Assembly (NCBI GenBank): GCA_963942565.1
Contig: OZ012693.1
Coordinates: 6,060,987 to 6,124,986 of the forward strand
Length of the DNA stretch: 64,000 nt
Source: Maea johnstoni
Taxonomy: Eukaryota > Annelida > Polychaeta > Spionida > Magelonidae
Direction of reading: 5' to 3'
Shown piece by piece: positions 48,141 to 61,171 of the stretch. The notes under the pieces are model-generated. The model made no database searches. It had not been told where the DNA came from and saw only the letters and a program-made list of their open reading frames with translations. Position numbers and translations under genes: made by a program. Numbering within the stretch: the stretch's first letter is position 1; every line of letters begins with the position of its first letter.

Positions 48141-51100
48141 CAAGATCCATCTTTGAGGTGAGGACTCTGATTGCCAAGGCCTCCTTGATTTTAACAGGTG
48201 GTGGAGCAAGCCAGATCCAATTATTCAAAGCTGTGCAGAACTTGACAGCTTTTTTCCCATAGAACAGGTACTCCTCCCCTCTGAAGGTTCTCAGTTGGGT
48301 AGCCTTTTCTCTTGTCAAGGGTGGACTTCTGTATGGAGCCGATTCACCCTCTTTCTGCCCCTTCCTCCAGCCCTTGTCTTGAATGCTGTAGATCTTGTGG
48401 GTATCACCAACTGAAATACATAATATCAGGCATTTCCCATTACTAGCAATCTTGCATTATCCAGCATTAATCCTTCCATTGCTGAGGCTACTTTCGTCCA
48501 AAGCAAAAGGACGCAAAGATTTTTATTTTGAAAATCATCGAAACCCTGTCATGTTGGCATCCATTGGATAGTTCTCAGATGAGTACACAATAGTTCCAGG
48601 GTTTCAATCATTTTTCAGCATTTTTGTACCATTTTGTATTGGCCAAGTTAGCCAGCAGCATAAGGGTTAACTACATCACTATAATAGATGTACATAGGAT
48701 GACTCTTTATCTGTTGAATTTAGGGTCAGCCCAGGGGTCTAAGCAATTATTTTAGTCAAGGAATGTATTATATTCAATTTTCATATGATATAACAGTTTA
48801 GTACAGTAGCCAGCCACCCATTTTTGGAATTCAGGTTAACCCGAGAGCTAGAAAATTTCCGTTGGTATCATGTTTTAGGCCCACACTTGGGGCATACCGC
48901 CAGGGTGGATGTAGACTTCAGAAGTGGTGCACATCTTTTTTATGGGGTCATGTCTTAGACACCCCACTATATGTAAAAAGGCCCCAAAATGGTCAAAATA
49001 ATAGGTATAGGGGTAGGAAAGCCACCCTAAAACAGTCATAACTCAGCTTAAACCAATCATAGGGATCAGTGTTTGGTATTAAAATGTTGGTATGAAAGAG
49101 AAGTATCTTTTGAAATAGTAAATACATAACCAACTCTATCCCATGATGTAATAAAGGTCATTCAAGGTCATAATGGCTGCCAAATCAAGAATCTGGGATT
49201 TTCCGATATTCTATAGTTTCCGTTTATAAACTTCTCAGTTTTTTTGACGGTATGTATTTCTTTTTTGTAGCCACTTTTTCTGAAGGAATGTCTTTTAATG
49301 GAATTGTTGAACATTTTAGAAAGTTCATTGACTAGAGTTTTAAGTCCAATTTTGAGCTGTAAGGTACAAAGTAGGGTACTAAGCCCACCTGGAGACCCCA
49401 AAAAGTGCCTAAAATGGGAAAAATTTGAAAATCAAAATGACTTTATCTTAAATTTTATAAGTAGGAAGGGAGCAGATGATGTACCAAAACATCAGGTTTA
49501 ATTTTCTCCTCAATCTGGAAGATTATGGAAAAATAATATTGAAATTAAGGGGTGGTTGAAGGTCAAATAAAGGTCAAAATGCCATTTTTCCTCTAAAAAT
49601 TTCAAATTTTGATCAAGAAATTTTGATGAGGTAGTTGTGTTTTGTCATTATTTAATTTCCAAAGCAAGTTACCACAATGATTGACAGATAGATAATCTCA
49701 AATATGGTCCAACAAATCATTTTTTACCATTTACTGGTGAAAATGAAGTAGTTTTAAGTCAATAAGGAGGTGTGGAAGGTGGCATTTGGCTATTCCATGC
49801 TTATAATAAGTGTTAACGAACGGGTTGTGAGAAGGTGCTAGTATGGGACCACTGTTTAGGTCATAAAAGTTGTGAGCACCAAAGAATATAGGCATTGTTT
49901 GGTATCAATTTTTTTGTTGTAAGACAGTCTTTCCATTCCATGCAACCAACCAAGGGTAGGGTCTATTGTTGCAATACTAGAGGTCATTCAAGGTCAAACT
50001 AACCCCAATTTCATAATTTGAGGCATTTTGTCTTTGAATTTTCCATTAAGCAGCCTATCATATTCTCCTAGAATACATATTTTATCCTGGAAATATTTTT
50101 AGGTGAGAAATAATTTTTAAAAAGGATTCTGAGACATTTTTAGGTCATTTCAAGAGAAAGTTTGGACCAATTTGGAGTATTTCAGGGCCAAAATTACAAA
50201 TGCCTGGTTACGGGTGCACTCACATATTTAAGTGAAGCAGCAGAAAGTTGACATAACAGATCGAGTCATATCTTATGGTATGTCAGTTTTCATTTTCAGT
50301 AGGGAGAATAAGCCGTTTAACTTGCAGCATTACTTGCCTATTGTGCTTGTCATGTAAGATTATAAAGGCAGTGTAAAATATCTCTGAGATTTAAGGAAAA
50401 AATGAAGGTCAAATAAAGGTCAAAACATCATTTTTTCTCTAAAAAATTCAAATTTTGATGAAGAAATTTTGATGGAGTAGTTTGTGTTTTGTTATTACAT
50501 AATATCCTAACCACATTACCACAATAATTGACAGACAAGATACCTTAAATATGTTTTAGCAAAACATTTCCACCCTTTACCTGAGAAAATGAAGTAGTTT
50601 AAAGTCAATATGGAGGTGTGGAAGGTGGCATTTGGTTATTCCATGCTTATGATAAGTGTTTACGAACGGGTTGTGAGAAGGTGCTAGTATGGGACCACTG
50701 TTGAGGTTATGAATGTTGTGAGCACCAAACATTATAGGCATTGTTTGGTACCTAAATGTTTGTTGTAAGACAATCTTTCCACTCCATGCAACCAACCTAG
50801 GGTAGGGTCTATTGTTGTGATACTAGAGGTCATTCAAGGTCAAACTAACCCCAATTTCATGATTTAAGGCATTTTCTCTTTGGATTTTCCACTTAGCAGC
50901 TTATCAAATTCTCATAGAATACATATTTTATCCTGGAAATATTTTTAGGTGAGAAATATTTCTTAAATGGGATTCTGAGACATTTTCAGGTCATTTCAAG
51001 AGAAAGTTTGAACCAATCTGGAATATTTAGGGGCCAAAATAACAAAATGCCTGATTACGGGTGCACTAAAATATTTAAGTGAAGCAGCAGAAAGTTGACA

Positions 51101-54100
51101 TAACGGATAGAGACTCATATCTTATGGCATGTCAGCTTTCATTTTTAATTCGGAGAATAAGTCTTTTAACTTTCAGCATTACTTGTGTTTTTATGTAAGA
51201 TTATAAAGGCAGTGTAAAATATGTTTGAGATTTAAGGACAATTTCAATGAAGGTCAAATAAAGGTCAAAACGTCATTTTTTCTCTAAAACGTTCAAATTT
51301 TGATGATGAAATTTTGATAAGGTTCTTCTTTTTTGTCAATACATAATTTCTTAAGCATGTCACCACTTTAATTGACAGAAAAGTTACCTTAAATATGTTT
51401 TAACAGAAAAAGTTTTCCCTTTACCCGTGAAAAATGAAGTACTAGTTTCAAGGTAATATGCAGATGTGGAATGTGCTATTGGATAATATTGATGCCTAAT
51501 CGAGTTGTTAGCAAGTGCTAGTAACATATGGGACCACTGTTTAGGTCATAAAAGTTGTGAGCACCAAATATTATAGGCATTGTTTGCTATCAAAATGCTT
51601 GTTGTAAGACAATCTTTCCATTTCATGCAACCAGGCTAGTGTAGGGCATTTTGCTGTGATATGAGAGTTCATTCAAGGTCAAACTACCCCCAATTTCATG
51701 ACTTAAGGCATTTTGTCTTTGAATTGCCTGTGTAGTATCTCATCAAGTTCTCCTAGAATACATATTTAATGATATTTTTTCCTGCAAATATTATTTTTAG
51801 GTGAGAAATGTCTTTTAAAAGAGAAACTCATGCCTTTTAAGGTTATTTCAAGACAAAGTCCGTTCTAATCCTGAATATTCAAAGTCGAAAATGCTCTATG
51901 TGCCCTTTTGACCTTGGTTTGACATTCCATTTTTCCTTAAATCTCAATAATATTTAACGCTATCTTTAACCTTACGTGGCAAGCACAAATTGGCAAGTTA
52001 AAAGGCATATATGCCCAATTGAAAATGAAAGCTGACGTACCATATGATAAGCTTTTGTGTCAACTCACTGCTGCTAAATTGATATTTAGGTGCACCTAAA
52101 ATCAGGCATTTTGTCATTTTGATGCCTAAATTTTCACGATTAGCACAGACTTTGTCTTGAAATAACCTTAAAAGGCATGAGTTTCTCTTTTAAAAGACAT
52201 TTCTCACCTAAAAATAATATTTGCAGGAAAAGATATCATTAGATATGTATTCTATGAGAATTTGATGAGATACTACACAGTCAATTCAAAGACAAAATGC
52301 CTTAAGTCATGAAATTGGGGGTAGTTTGACCTTGAATGACCTCTTATATCATTGCAAAATGTCCTACACTAGCCTGGTTGCATGAAATGGAAAGATTGTC
52401 TTACAACAAGCATTTTGATAGCAAACAATGCCTATAATGTTTGGTGCTCACAACTTTTATGACTTAAACAGTGGTCCCATATGTTACTAGCACTTGCTAA
52501 CAACTCGATTAGGCATGAATATTGTCCAATAGCACATTCCACATCTGCATATTACCTTGAAACAAGACTTCATTTTCACAGGTAAAGGGTATTCTTTTTT
52601 GTTAAACATATTTAAGGTATCTTGTCTGTCAATTATTGTGGTGACAGGCTTAGGAAATTATGTAATGACAAAACAGAAGTACCTCATAAAAATTTCATCA
52701 TCAAAATTTGAACTTTTTAGAGAAAAAATTACGTTTTGACCTTTATTTGACCTTCATTTTGTCCTTAAATCTCAAAGATATTTTACACTGCCTTCATAAT
52801 CTTACATAAAAAACACAATAGGCAAGTTAAAAGACTTATTCTCCGAATTAAAAATGAAAGCTGACATGCCATAAGATATGAGTCTCTATCTGTTATGTCA
52901 ACTTTCTGCTGCTTCACTTAAATATTTGAGTGCACCCGTAATCAGGCATTTTGTCATTTGGCCCCTAAATATTCCAGATTGGTTCAAACTTTCTCTTGAA
53001 ATGACCTGAAAATGTCTCAGAATCCCATTTAAGAAATATTTCTCACCTAAAAATATTTCCAGGATAAAATATGTATTCTATGAGAATTTGATAAGCTGCT
53101 AAGTGGAAAATCCAAAGAGAAAATGCCTTAAATCATGAAATTGGGGTTAGTTTGACCTTGAATGACCTCTAGTATCACAACAATAGACCCTACCCTAGGT
53201 TGGTTGCATGGAGTGGAAAGATTGTCTTACAACAAACATTTAGGTACCAAACAATGCCTATAATGTTTGGTGCTCACAACATTCATAACCTCAACAGTGG
53301 TCCCATACTAGCACCTTCTCACAACCCGTTCGTAAACACTTATCATAAGCATGGAATAACCAAATGCCACCTTCCACACCTCCATATTGACTTTAAACTA
53401 CTTCATTTTCTCAGGTAAAGGGTGGAAATGTTTTGCTAAAACATATTTAAGGTATCTTGTCTGTCAATTATTGTGGTAATGTGGTTAGGATATTATGTAA
53501 TAACAAAACACAAACTACTCCATCAAAATTTCTTCATCAAAATTTGAATTTTTTAGAGAAAAAATGATGTTTTGACCTTTATTTGACCTTCATTTTTTCC
53601 TTAAATCTCAGAGATATTTTACACTGCCTTTATAATCTTACATGACAAGCACAATAGGCAAGTAATGCTGCAAGTTAAACGGCTTATTCTCCCTACTGAA
53701 AATGAAAACTGACATACCATAAGATATGACTCGATCTGTTATGTCAACTTTCTGCTGCTTCACTTAAATATGTGAGTGCACCCGTAACCAGGCATTTGTA
53801 ATTTTGGCCCTGAAATACTCCAAATTGGTCCAAACTTTCTCTTGAAATGACCTAAAAATGTCTCAGAATCCTTTTTAAAAATTATTTCTCACCTAAAAAT
53901 ATTTCCAGGATAAAATATGTATTCTAGGAGAATATGATAAGCTGCTTAATGGAAAATTCAAAGACAAAATGCCTCAAATTATGAAATTGGGGTTAGTTTG
54001 ACCTTGAATGACCTCTAGTATTGCAACAATAGACCCTACCCTTGGTTGGTTGCATGGAATGGAAAGACCGTCTTACAACAAAAAAATTGATACCAAACAA

Positions 54101-57100
54101 TGCCTATATTCTTTGGTGCTCACAACTTTTATGACCTAAACAGTGGTCCCATACTAGCACCTTCTCACAACCCGTTCGTAAACACTTATTATAAGCATGG
54201 AATAGCCAAATGCCACCTTCCACACCTCCTTATTGACTTAAAACTACTTCATTTTCACCAGTAAATGGTAAAAAATGATTTGTTGGACCATATTTGAGAT
54301 TATCTATCTGTCAATCATTGTGGTAACTTGGTTTGGAAATTAAATAATGACAAAACACAACTACTTCATCAAAATTTCTTGATCAAAATTTGAAATTTTT
54401 AGAGGAAAAATGGCATTTTGACCATTATTTGACCTTCAACCACCCTTTAATTTCAATATTATTTTTCCATAATCTTCCAGATTGAGGAGAAAAATAAACC
54501 TGATGTTTTGGTACATCATCTGCTCCCTTCCTACTTATAAAATTTAAGATAAAGTCATTTTCATTTTCAAATTTTTACCATTTTAGGCACTTTTTGGGAT
54601 CTCCAGGTGGGCTTAGTACCCTACTTTGTACCTTACAGCTCAAAATTGGACTTAAAACTCTAGTCAATGAACTTTCTAAAATGTTCAACAATTCCATTAA
54701 AAGACATTCCTTCAGAAAAAGTGGCTACAAAAAAGAAATACATACCGTCAAAAAAACTGAGAAGTTTATAAACGGAAACTATAGAATATCGGAAAATCCC
54801 AGATTCTTGATTTGGCAGCCATTATGACCTTGAATGACCTTTATTACATCATGGGATAGAGTTGGTTATGTATTTACTATTTCAAAAGATACTTCTCTTT
54901 CATACCAACATTTTAATACCAAACACTGATCCCTATGATTGGTTTAAGCTGAGTTATGACTGTTTTAGGGTGGCTTTCCTACCCCTATACCTATTATTTT
55001 GACCATTTTGGGGCCTTTTTACATATAGTGGGGTGTCTAAGACATGACCCCTTAAAAAAGATGTGCACCACTTCTGAAGTCTACATCCACCCTGGCGGTA
55101 TGCCCCAAGTGTGGGCCTAAAACATGATACCAACGGAAATTTTCTAGCTCTCGGGTTAACCTAACTTCTAAAATAGAGCACTTTTCTTGATCTGGCTACT
55201 GGACTAGTTAACATGATTAAAGAATTTGTTGACCTTTCCCCAGGGCAATATGAGTTTTAGCAAAATGTGTTTATCCACTTTTGGTATTAGTTAAAGGCCA
55301 CCGACCAGAAGGCTTGTATCATCAGCAAGTCACATGGAATAAATTGTATCATTCTATTGGCTTATATCCAGGAAGCAACAATATTGTACTAAACTGTACA
55401 TTATGTATTAAACAGAATGAAAACCTGAAGGCTACATACATTTTTGATGAATTTATATAAAAGCCTGTATTTGGTGGCCACCCTGGTGTCTCTCTAGAGT
55501 GGACGCTAGCCAGTCCAATGGGTGTCCAAAAAAGAGGTTCCACTGCATATGTAAGAAGGGCTGTCTCATTTTCCCATTCATGAATATGAACAAATAAATA
55601 TTTAAATGTAAGACCTACATGTAATTGCAAAAAGATATACCCATAATTGTCCCAGAGGTCCAGGCAAGCCTCTCTATCAAGCCCAACACTATTAAAAAAT
55701 ATTCTGTGATGACTATTAAATCTTGCAAAAGCTGTTGAATACCTTTGAAATGCAAAAGGTCTCCTTTAAGATAAAGTTGATAGACCTCCTCTTCCTTCCA
55801 TCGAACTATCTTGAATGCTGTCCATCGTGCGCTTTCTACATTGTAGCATTGTAGGATGTACATGTCTTTCAGGTCATTTCTCTTGGAGATGCATTTGGCC
55901 AAGACAAAAACTGTGGTTGAGTCTCCCTCGTGCACCATCATTTCCAGTGGATCGCACACATACCGCATCTGAGAAGTCTCCTGCCACTGATTGTAACCTC
56001 CGATCCGGAGGTCAATGAAGTACATTCGTTTGGAGTAGGGCAACACGTCACAGTGTCCTATTCCTGTCACATACAGGTGATTCTTGACAATAACAAACTT
56101 GCACTCCTCACACAAGTTCAAATCCCTATCAAAATCAGTTATCGGGGGTGTCAAATTTATCATGCCCCCATTTACAAGACAATCGCTAGGTAGCTCCCAG
56201 AATCCTCTTTCGCATTGAAGGAAACAAAAGTGCTTTTCTTCCGTATCCATGTAGAGGATTGAGTTCCTTGGCTGTGCTGCTTTCAGATCTTGGCATTTAG
56301 CTATATTTGAATAAATCCTAAAAGCATGCAAACTGGTTTCATGCCATGTATTCTCATTGATAAAGTATGCTAGAATTTTCTGCATCAGTGAATTTGTCTT
56401 TGAGATTATCATGATCGCCTCCTGCGGTGCTCCCCTGCGAGTCTGCAGGATCTGTGACATGTCATCCGAGGCAAGCGATGGAGAGACCACAGTCTGCAGT
56501 ACCTGCATCATCACATGCTTGCATTCAGGAAGTTGCAAGAGAGGCTCACTGCCCATCTTCTTAACCATCACCTCATTGTCAATGTTTCCCCAGCGGACCA
56601 ATTTGAGCAATTCTGGAAGGAAGGCCACTCTCGCGTCAGTATCATGTCTTGTCCACAGTAAAACTGCATCCAAAAGGTCGATATCTGTAGCCCACACATC
56701 ATCATCACCCACAATGTCTTTCAGGTTAGCTAAGGAGAGAGTAGGGAAATCTGATCTGCTTTGAGACATGGGAGTGAAGTTTGCCAACAGGATTCTTTTA
56801 GCAGCATTGTGAAGTTTTGAAAGAGAATAATCTTCAGCCAATTGCATTAAAGGGAATAAATCATGTGACTTGATATTTTTCACTATGTGCAGCTCACACG
56901 ATCCTTTAAGAGTTGGCAAGAGAAGGTACTCAGAAGCTTTGAGAATGTCAATGACGTCACCATTTCCTAGCTTAATTTCTCCTTCATATAAGTATGCAAC
57001 AATCTTTTCCATGACTTCTGCAGAACAGCAGTCTAAGTCTACTACATTTGAGGAACTTTCTTTCATTCCACTTGTGAACAGAGATCGGAAATATTGCGAT

Positions 57101-57255
57101 CCAGCTGCCATGACGAAACGATGAACTTGGATAGTTGTTCCTTGCACTTGTATTGACAAGTCGCAAAAGTCTTTCTCTTTCTGCATCTGATGCAGATTCT
57201 TACATCTACAGCACGTACTGTGTGCGCAAGAGACGACGTCCTTAGTAGCATCCAT
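48115..57255 (-). CDS. BTB-BACK-kelch-like protein, gene 2
   Basis: Two exons, 57255-55743 and 48410-48115, joined in phase 1 (LLHFK-V-GDTHKIYSI), give 602 residues from a real ATG. Residues 16-18 hold CRC as in gene 1 (CDRC). The BTB domain is at about 20-125 (KDFCDLSIQVQG, HRFVMAAGSQYFRSLFTSGM, IVAYLYEGEI), the BACK domain at about 130-245 (DIDLLDAVLLWTRHD, LLKLVRWGNIDNEVMVKKM), then degenerate kelch-type repeats (HLYVTGIGHC, MYFIDLRIGG, EYLFYGKKAVKF). By family it is a likely Cullin-3 adaptor; substrate unknown. The 7.3-kb intron holds the long inverted repeat. The acidic head of gene 1 is missing. The last residues (RPYVDSD) align with no gene 1 sequence and come from a MITE. Confidence 0.9.
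48467..48670 (+). mobile_element. TTAA-type MITE in BTB gene 2 intron
   Basis: 204 bp, TTAATCCTTCCATTGCTGAGG .. CAGCATAAGGGTTAA, TTAA at both ends, same family as 22511-22724. It lies 57 bp upstream of the terminal exon's acceptor in gene orientation. Confidence 0.8.
48800..55212. repeat. 6.4-kb inverted repeat built of tandem units
   Basis: Left arm about 48800-51862, right arm about 52133-55212; paired positions sum to 103995 along most of the length. Arms are near-identical: matching 234-bp frames at 49168 and 54594, and 219-bp frames at 50577 and 53200, encode identical peptides. Each arm contains roughly 0.84-kb direct units, marked in the right arm by GACCTTTATTTGACCTTCAT at about 52738 and 53575, a relative at 51908 and another near 54418. 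The unmirrored 270-bp centre (51863-52132) is itself part of a unit in right-arm orientation. The outer 700 bp of each arm are not tandem. Terminal similarity ends at CAGTAGCCAG. No protein-coding potential. Candidates are a foldback element or a duplicated noncoding hairpin locus. Confidence 0.9.
55213..55614 (-). other. BTB gene 2 intron, next to exon 1
   Basis: The open frame of exon 1 continues through the donor to 55615. Beyond that the sequence has no recognisable element. Confidence 0.4.
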
Positions 57256-57640
57256 GTCGTATACGCATCACTGTAAGTCAATAATAAGGATGTCCCAACC
57301 AGAATTAGGAGAAATAGCGATTGCTCAAGGCAATTTTTCCGCTCTTGTTCTTACTGTTCCGCCCTCCGTTTCTTGTAACTTGAGCCTTCTATGCAATGAC
57401 AGCATTGTACCGAACTTTTGGGTACTCACATGACGGCAGACGGTCTTCCTATATGGGGCCCGTTTCATGGTTGAAAATCGTACTATATACGAAATTCCTG
57501 TTTCTCGAAGCTGCGACTTTCGTAAATATTTATGAAAGTCACGTAATTATAAATTTAGAAATGACGTCTTTGGACCAATGAGGTAATCTCACGCACCTAC
57601 ACGGGCACTTGACCACACGGCCATCAGGGCAGGACCATGA
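57256..57640 (-). promoter_or_regulatory. 5' flank of BTB gene 2
   Basis: Upstream of the ATG. Contains GGACCAATGAGG (57572-57583, CCAAT-type word) and moderate CG content before the AT-rich tract begins. No TATA box stands out. Position-based inference. Confidence 0.4.
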
Positions 57641-58115
57641 TTTATAAATATTTACATATTATTTAACAATATTCATAACCTAAGCTATGAATATAGATAA
57701 ACGTTTGATTAATACATACAAATGCATAAATATATTTATGGTTCATTTATGGATATTTTTTAGATATAATAAAATAAATGGTTTATAGTATTCTTCAGAT
57801 CTTATAAATATTTATAAATCATTTAGAATTATTTATAAATAATGAAAAGATAATTTAATTTTAAAATATTTATAAGATATATGAAAACGTTTATATCATT
57901 TATTGAATTTTAAATGATTTATAGCTATTCATATATGATTTATCAATATTTTAGATAACTTATGAATATTAATCTTTATGAATGATGTATGAAAATTTAT
58001 AAATCATTCATAATTTTTTGTAGATATTATTTTATAGATATTTATATATTGCCTATAAATCATTCATAAATTTTTGTAGGTATTATTAGTATTTTATAGA
58101 TATTTATATATTGCC
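57641..58115. repeat. ATTTATAAAT-rich tract
   Basis: About 475 bp of degenerate, self-complementary words such as TTTATAAATATTTATAAATC and TTTATAGATATTTATATATTGCC, the last duplicated about 60 bp apart (58032 and 58092). Nearly free of G and C. Confidence 0.8.
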
Positions 58116-60429
58116 CTACGCCCTGGCTTGTTCAGTACCAAGCATCCATTTTTCACGTAAGTTTTCGTCATAAACTTTAAAAGCGTGCCCAAAAGGCTTT
58201 AAAAAGCCTACTACAAATTGGAGAACATGTCGAAGACAGTCAAACAAAAATTGATGTAGTAAGCGATGTACATATTAAAAGAAATACTCCCACGAACTTT
58301 CGGTTACATGGCTTGGCTTCTAACTCTTAAAAAGCCGGACAAAACAAGTAGTTTTTGTCGATTTTCTCCTGGATAAATAGTACTTTATGCGAGCGTATCT
58401 TTATTATTAGTATTTTGATATTGGTTTAAGGTGGAGTATAGGGTCACCTTGAGATTTTTACCAAAATTGCTTTAGTCAACAAAAGTAACTTTTGGTGGAC
58501 AAAAGAAATTCTACCAATAGAAAGGTTACTTTTGTTGGACAAAAGTACTTTTGTTTGTTACACATGGCACAACCATTCGCCAAGTGTAAAATCTTAGAAT
58601 TCTGCTGTAGTATCTTCTACCGATCATAGATGGCTTGATCTATAGACTGGTTAAGGCAATCTCCGGCTAAATTCACTGATCTATCAAGACCCACCTTTCC
58701 GTTTGCCTATACCCTTCACTGGCCAACCATGACACTCACAGGTTATGCCACAATGACAGTACACTAGGATCTATTCCAATAATAAATGAACTAGTAACAT
58801 CAGGTATCTGCATGTATACAAATTCCTGGTAACAATGATAACAATACATTTATATTTTAAGGTATTTGTGAATACTATGTTCATTTTTCTACAAAAATGC
58901 ATTTATATTAAGATAGTGAAGTGGGTTAATATCCCTTCTGCTTTAGATGCTTTCTTAGATGTTTCTTTATCTCTTGGTATATGTTTACACGTGTGTGGAA
59001 AGAGGATAACAGAGCAAAAGAGCATATCTTGTCGCAAAAAGAGAAAAAGAGGCTTTAGGTTAGCCTGCTACAGTGGCCAAGACATTCTTTCAAGATATGT
59101 TTCTACTAAACATTTAAGTCATTTAAAAGTTAATTTCAGCAGATATGCATTAAGAAAAACTAATCAGAATGAGGTTAAGTAAATATACTTTGTTGGGATT
59201 ATTTTCTCATTGTGAGAATTTTCAGCTCCTAAAAAACTAAAATCATTAACAATAGCCAATAAAATTCCAAACTGATTTATCACTACAACGCAATGTTTCA
59301 TTTCTAGCAATACTCCATAGTCACAAACAGCTTAATTCTGAAGTCTTAGTGCATTTCTTTTTATTTCATTCTGAAAACAAAACCATGAAAACAAACACAC
59401 AGGAGCAAAATTTGCCCAGTTGTGCTTTTTAAAATACAAAACAAAACCTATAGTGTGATGCACTCCCCTTGAGTATGACTTGATACAGTGTTTAGTACTA
59501 GTATCTGTTCTTTATTGAACTCGGCCTCTTTATTTCACACAGTGCAGAAGTAGTTTAAACAAGAATATAAAGTACCCTCATTCAACAAGCAGAATTATCT
59601 ATCAGATCGGCATCAGGGAACTAAAAGCACATCTGTATTAGTGTTTCATAATATTATGTTTCACAATATTTGATAATTTCATTAAATTGGCGTAGAAATG
59701 TTTTTTATCATAAAGTTTCTCAATTCAAATCTTGTGAACCATCACATGCTTCTAATCCACTCTCACCTGAAGCATACACATGATCGGACATATTGATATA
59801 ACTTTATAATAAAGTAATAAAGCATTTGTTTTGAAAACATATTTGTATGAAATGTTATGTAGCTGTTGAGATTGACTATTACTCTCCAAATAGTTGACAA
59901 ATGTTACTCTATTTGATTATTCATGTCAAGAATTGTCACTAAAAATGTGCGACGACAAAACCTTAGATAAATTTGAATGTTTGACTCAGAATTTTTTTTA
60001 GGAAGCACTATCAAATTGAGTATATCAGATGTTCCACTTGCAGTTTCAAATACAGCTTTGATTTAGAAGACGCAAAAAACTACACTTATTGATACCACCT
60101 CTAAATTGATATAGGTCTTTATTATTGTTATGAAGGCTGACACACTTGTGTCACTGGGTGACAATATATAAACTGATAGTCATACAACGCCCACCAAATA
60201 TTGCTGTGCTCCAGGACGAATTGTCTGTGCTCAAGAACTTCAAATTTGAACACCCTGCTGTCAGACAATCAATGCACTCCAGATGGCAATGGGTTAAAGA
60301 CTGAGTTGAATAATTGGATACAAACATAAGAAATCAATACTATAGTGCCTAAACAGAGGATTAGGCAAGATGTATAACATATATAAACTATGAGCATTCT
60401 GTGTGCCGACTCACATGATATACTTTAGA
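58116..60429. other. Intergenic, nothing recognised
   Basis: A short CAAAAGTAACTTTTG palindromic motif recurs near 58478-58560. The 115-codon frame at 58835-59182 has no recognisable domain and no splice context. Confidence 0.45.
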
Positions 60430-60600
60430 TAAAACTTGCTCATTGTCTCTCAACACTGCCCGGGTCCAAATCCCGGCCGGGGCATGTGGGAAAGTTGCCT
60501 GTGACTTGGGGTTAGGCGATGTTTTTCTCCACTAATTACAACTGGCTAGTTACAAATTAGCTGCAACATAGCAGAAAACGTGATAATAGTCGAAATTCCT
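60430..60600 (+). mobile_element. tRNA-derived SINE copy
   Basis: A B-box-like GGTCCAAATCCCG lies at about 60463-60475, followed by CATGTGGGAAAGTTGCC.GTGACTTGGGGTTAGGCG and a 3' end ACAACTGGCTAGTTACAAAT. Reads in the same order as the reverse-oriented copies at 9.6-10.1 kb. The A-box side is not clear. Confidence 0.75.
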
Positions 60601-61171
60601 AATAGAAATACGATAACATTTTTTACTGAACAAAGTTTTTTAATGTATAAGCTTTATTGACTGTAGTTTATTCTAAAAACGCGTTACGATTGAATGCGCA
60701 ATTTTATAAATTCAATCACAGATGTAAGACACAGAAAGTTAGCATAACATATAAATAACACATAAGAAATAGCAAAAATATCCAGGTGCGTCAACAGGGT
60801 GCGACATAGGTTGAAAAATATTATTATCTGAGTGGGGCAAGCTGCCCCTAAAGTTGACTTGCCCCGCCGGCACTTCCAGTTGCCCCGCCACTCTGTTAAA
60901 CAAAGGTGAGATTGGACTTTGCCCAAAATATTACATGCCGAGCGGGGCAAGTCAGGGTGTTGTTCAGCTTGCACCATTGCCGTTTTTTGCTGAATTCATT
61001 TGCAACGTGCAACGGGGCCAGTGGTTATGTTGCACGCTGGTCAATTCAAATAGTAATCGGAAATCCTAGTCATCGGGTAACCAGGAAATCCTCCAAATCA
61101 TTAGACATACTCATATTAACCAAAACCTTCCTTAAGCCTTAGGTTAAGTACATGTACAGTGTATATACATT
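60601..61171. repeat. GGGGCAAG-rich repeat remnant
   Basis: Several GGGGCAAG / CTTGCCCC inverted words (60835, 60859, 60944) resemble the ends of the repeat at 46399-46765. Otherwise nothing recognised. Confidence 0.4.

Noticed and set aside
49168-54827. Identical 72- and 77-codon frames, one pair on each strand
   Set aside because: They are identical because of the inverted repeat. Similar words in the tandem units are broken, so no coding constraint is visible.
55815-57124. Several plus-strand open frames of 60-135 codons
   Set aside because: Antisense of exon 1 of BTB gene 2, whose protein has clear BTB and BACK domains.
58835-59182. 115-codon plus-strand frame
   Set aside because: Low complexity, no domain, no splice context; AT-rich chance frame.
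60455-60480. tRNA gene because of a B-box-like motif
   Set aside because: No acceptor stem or A box could be paired. The downstream sequence matches the SINE copies instead.
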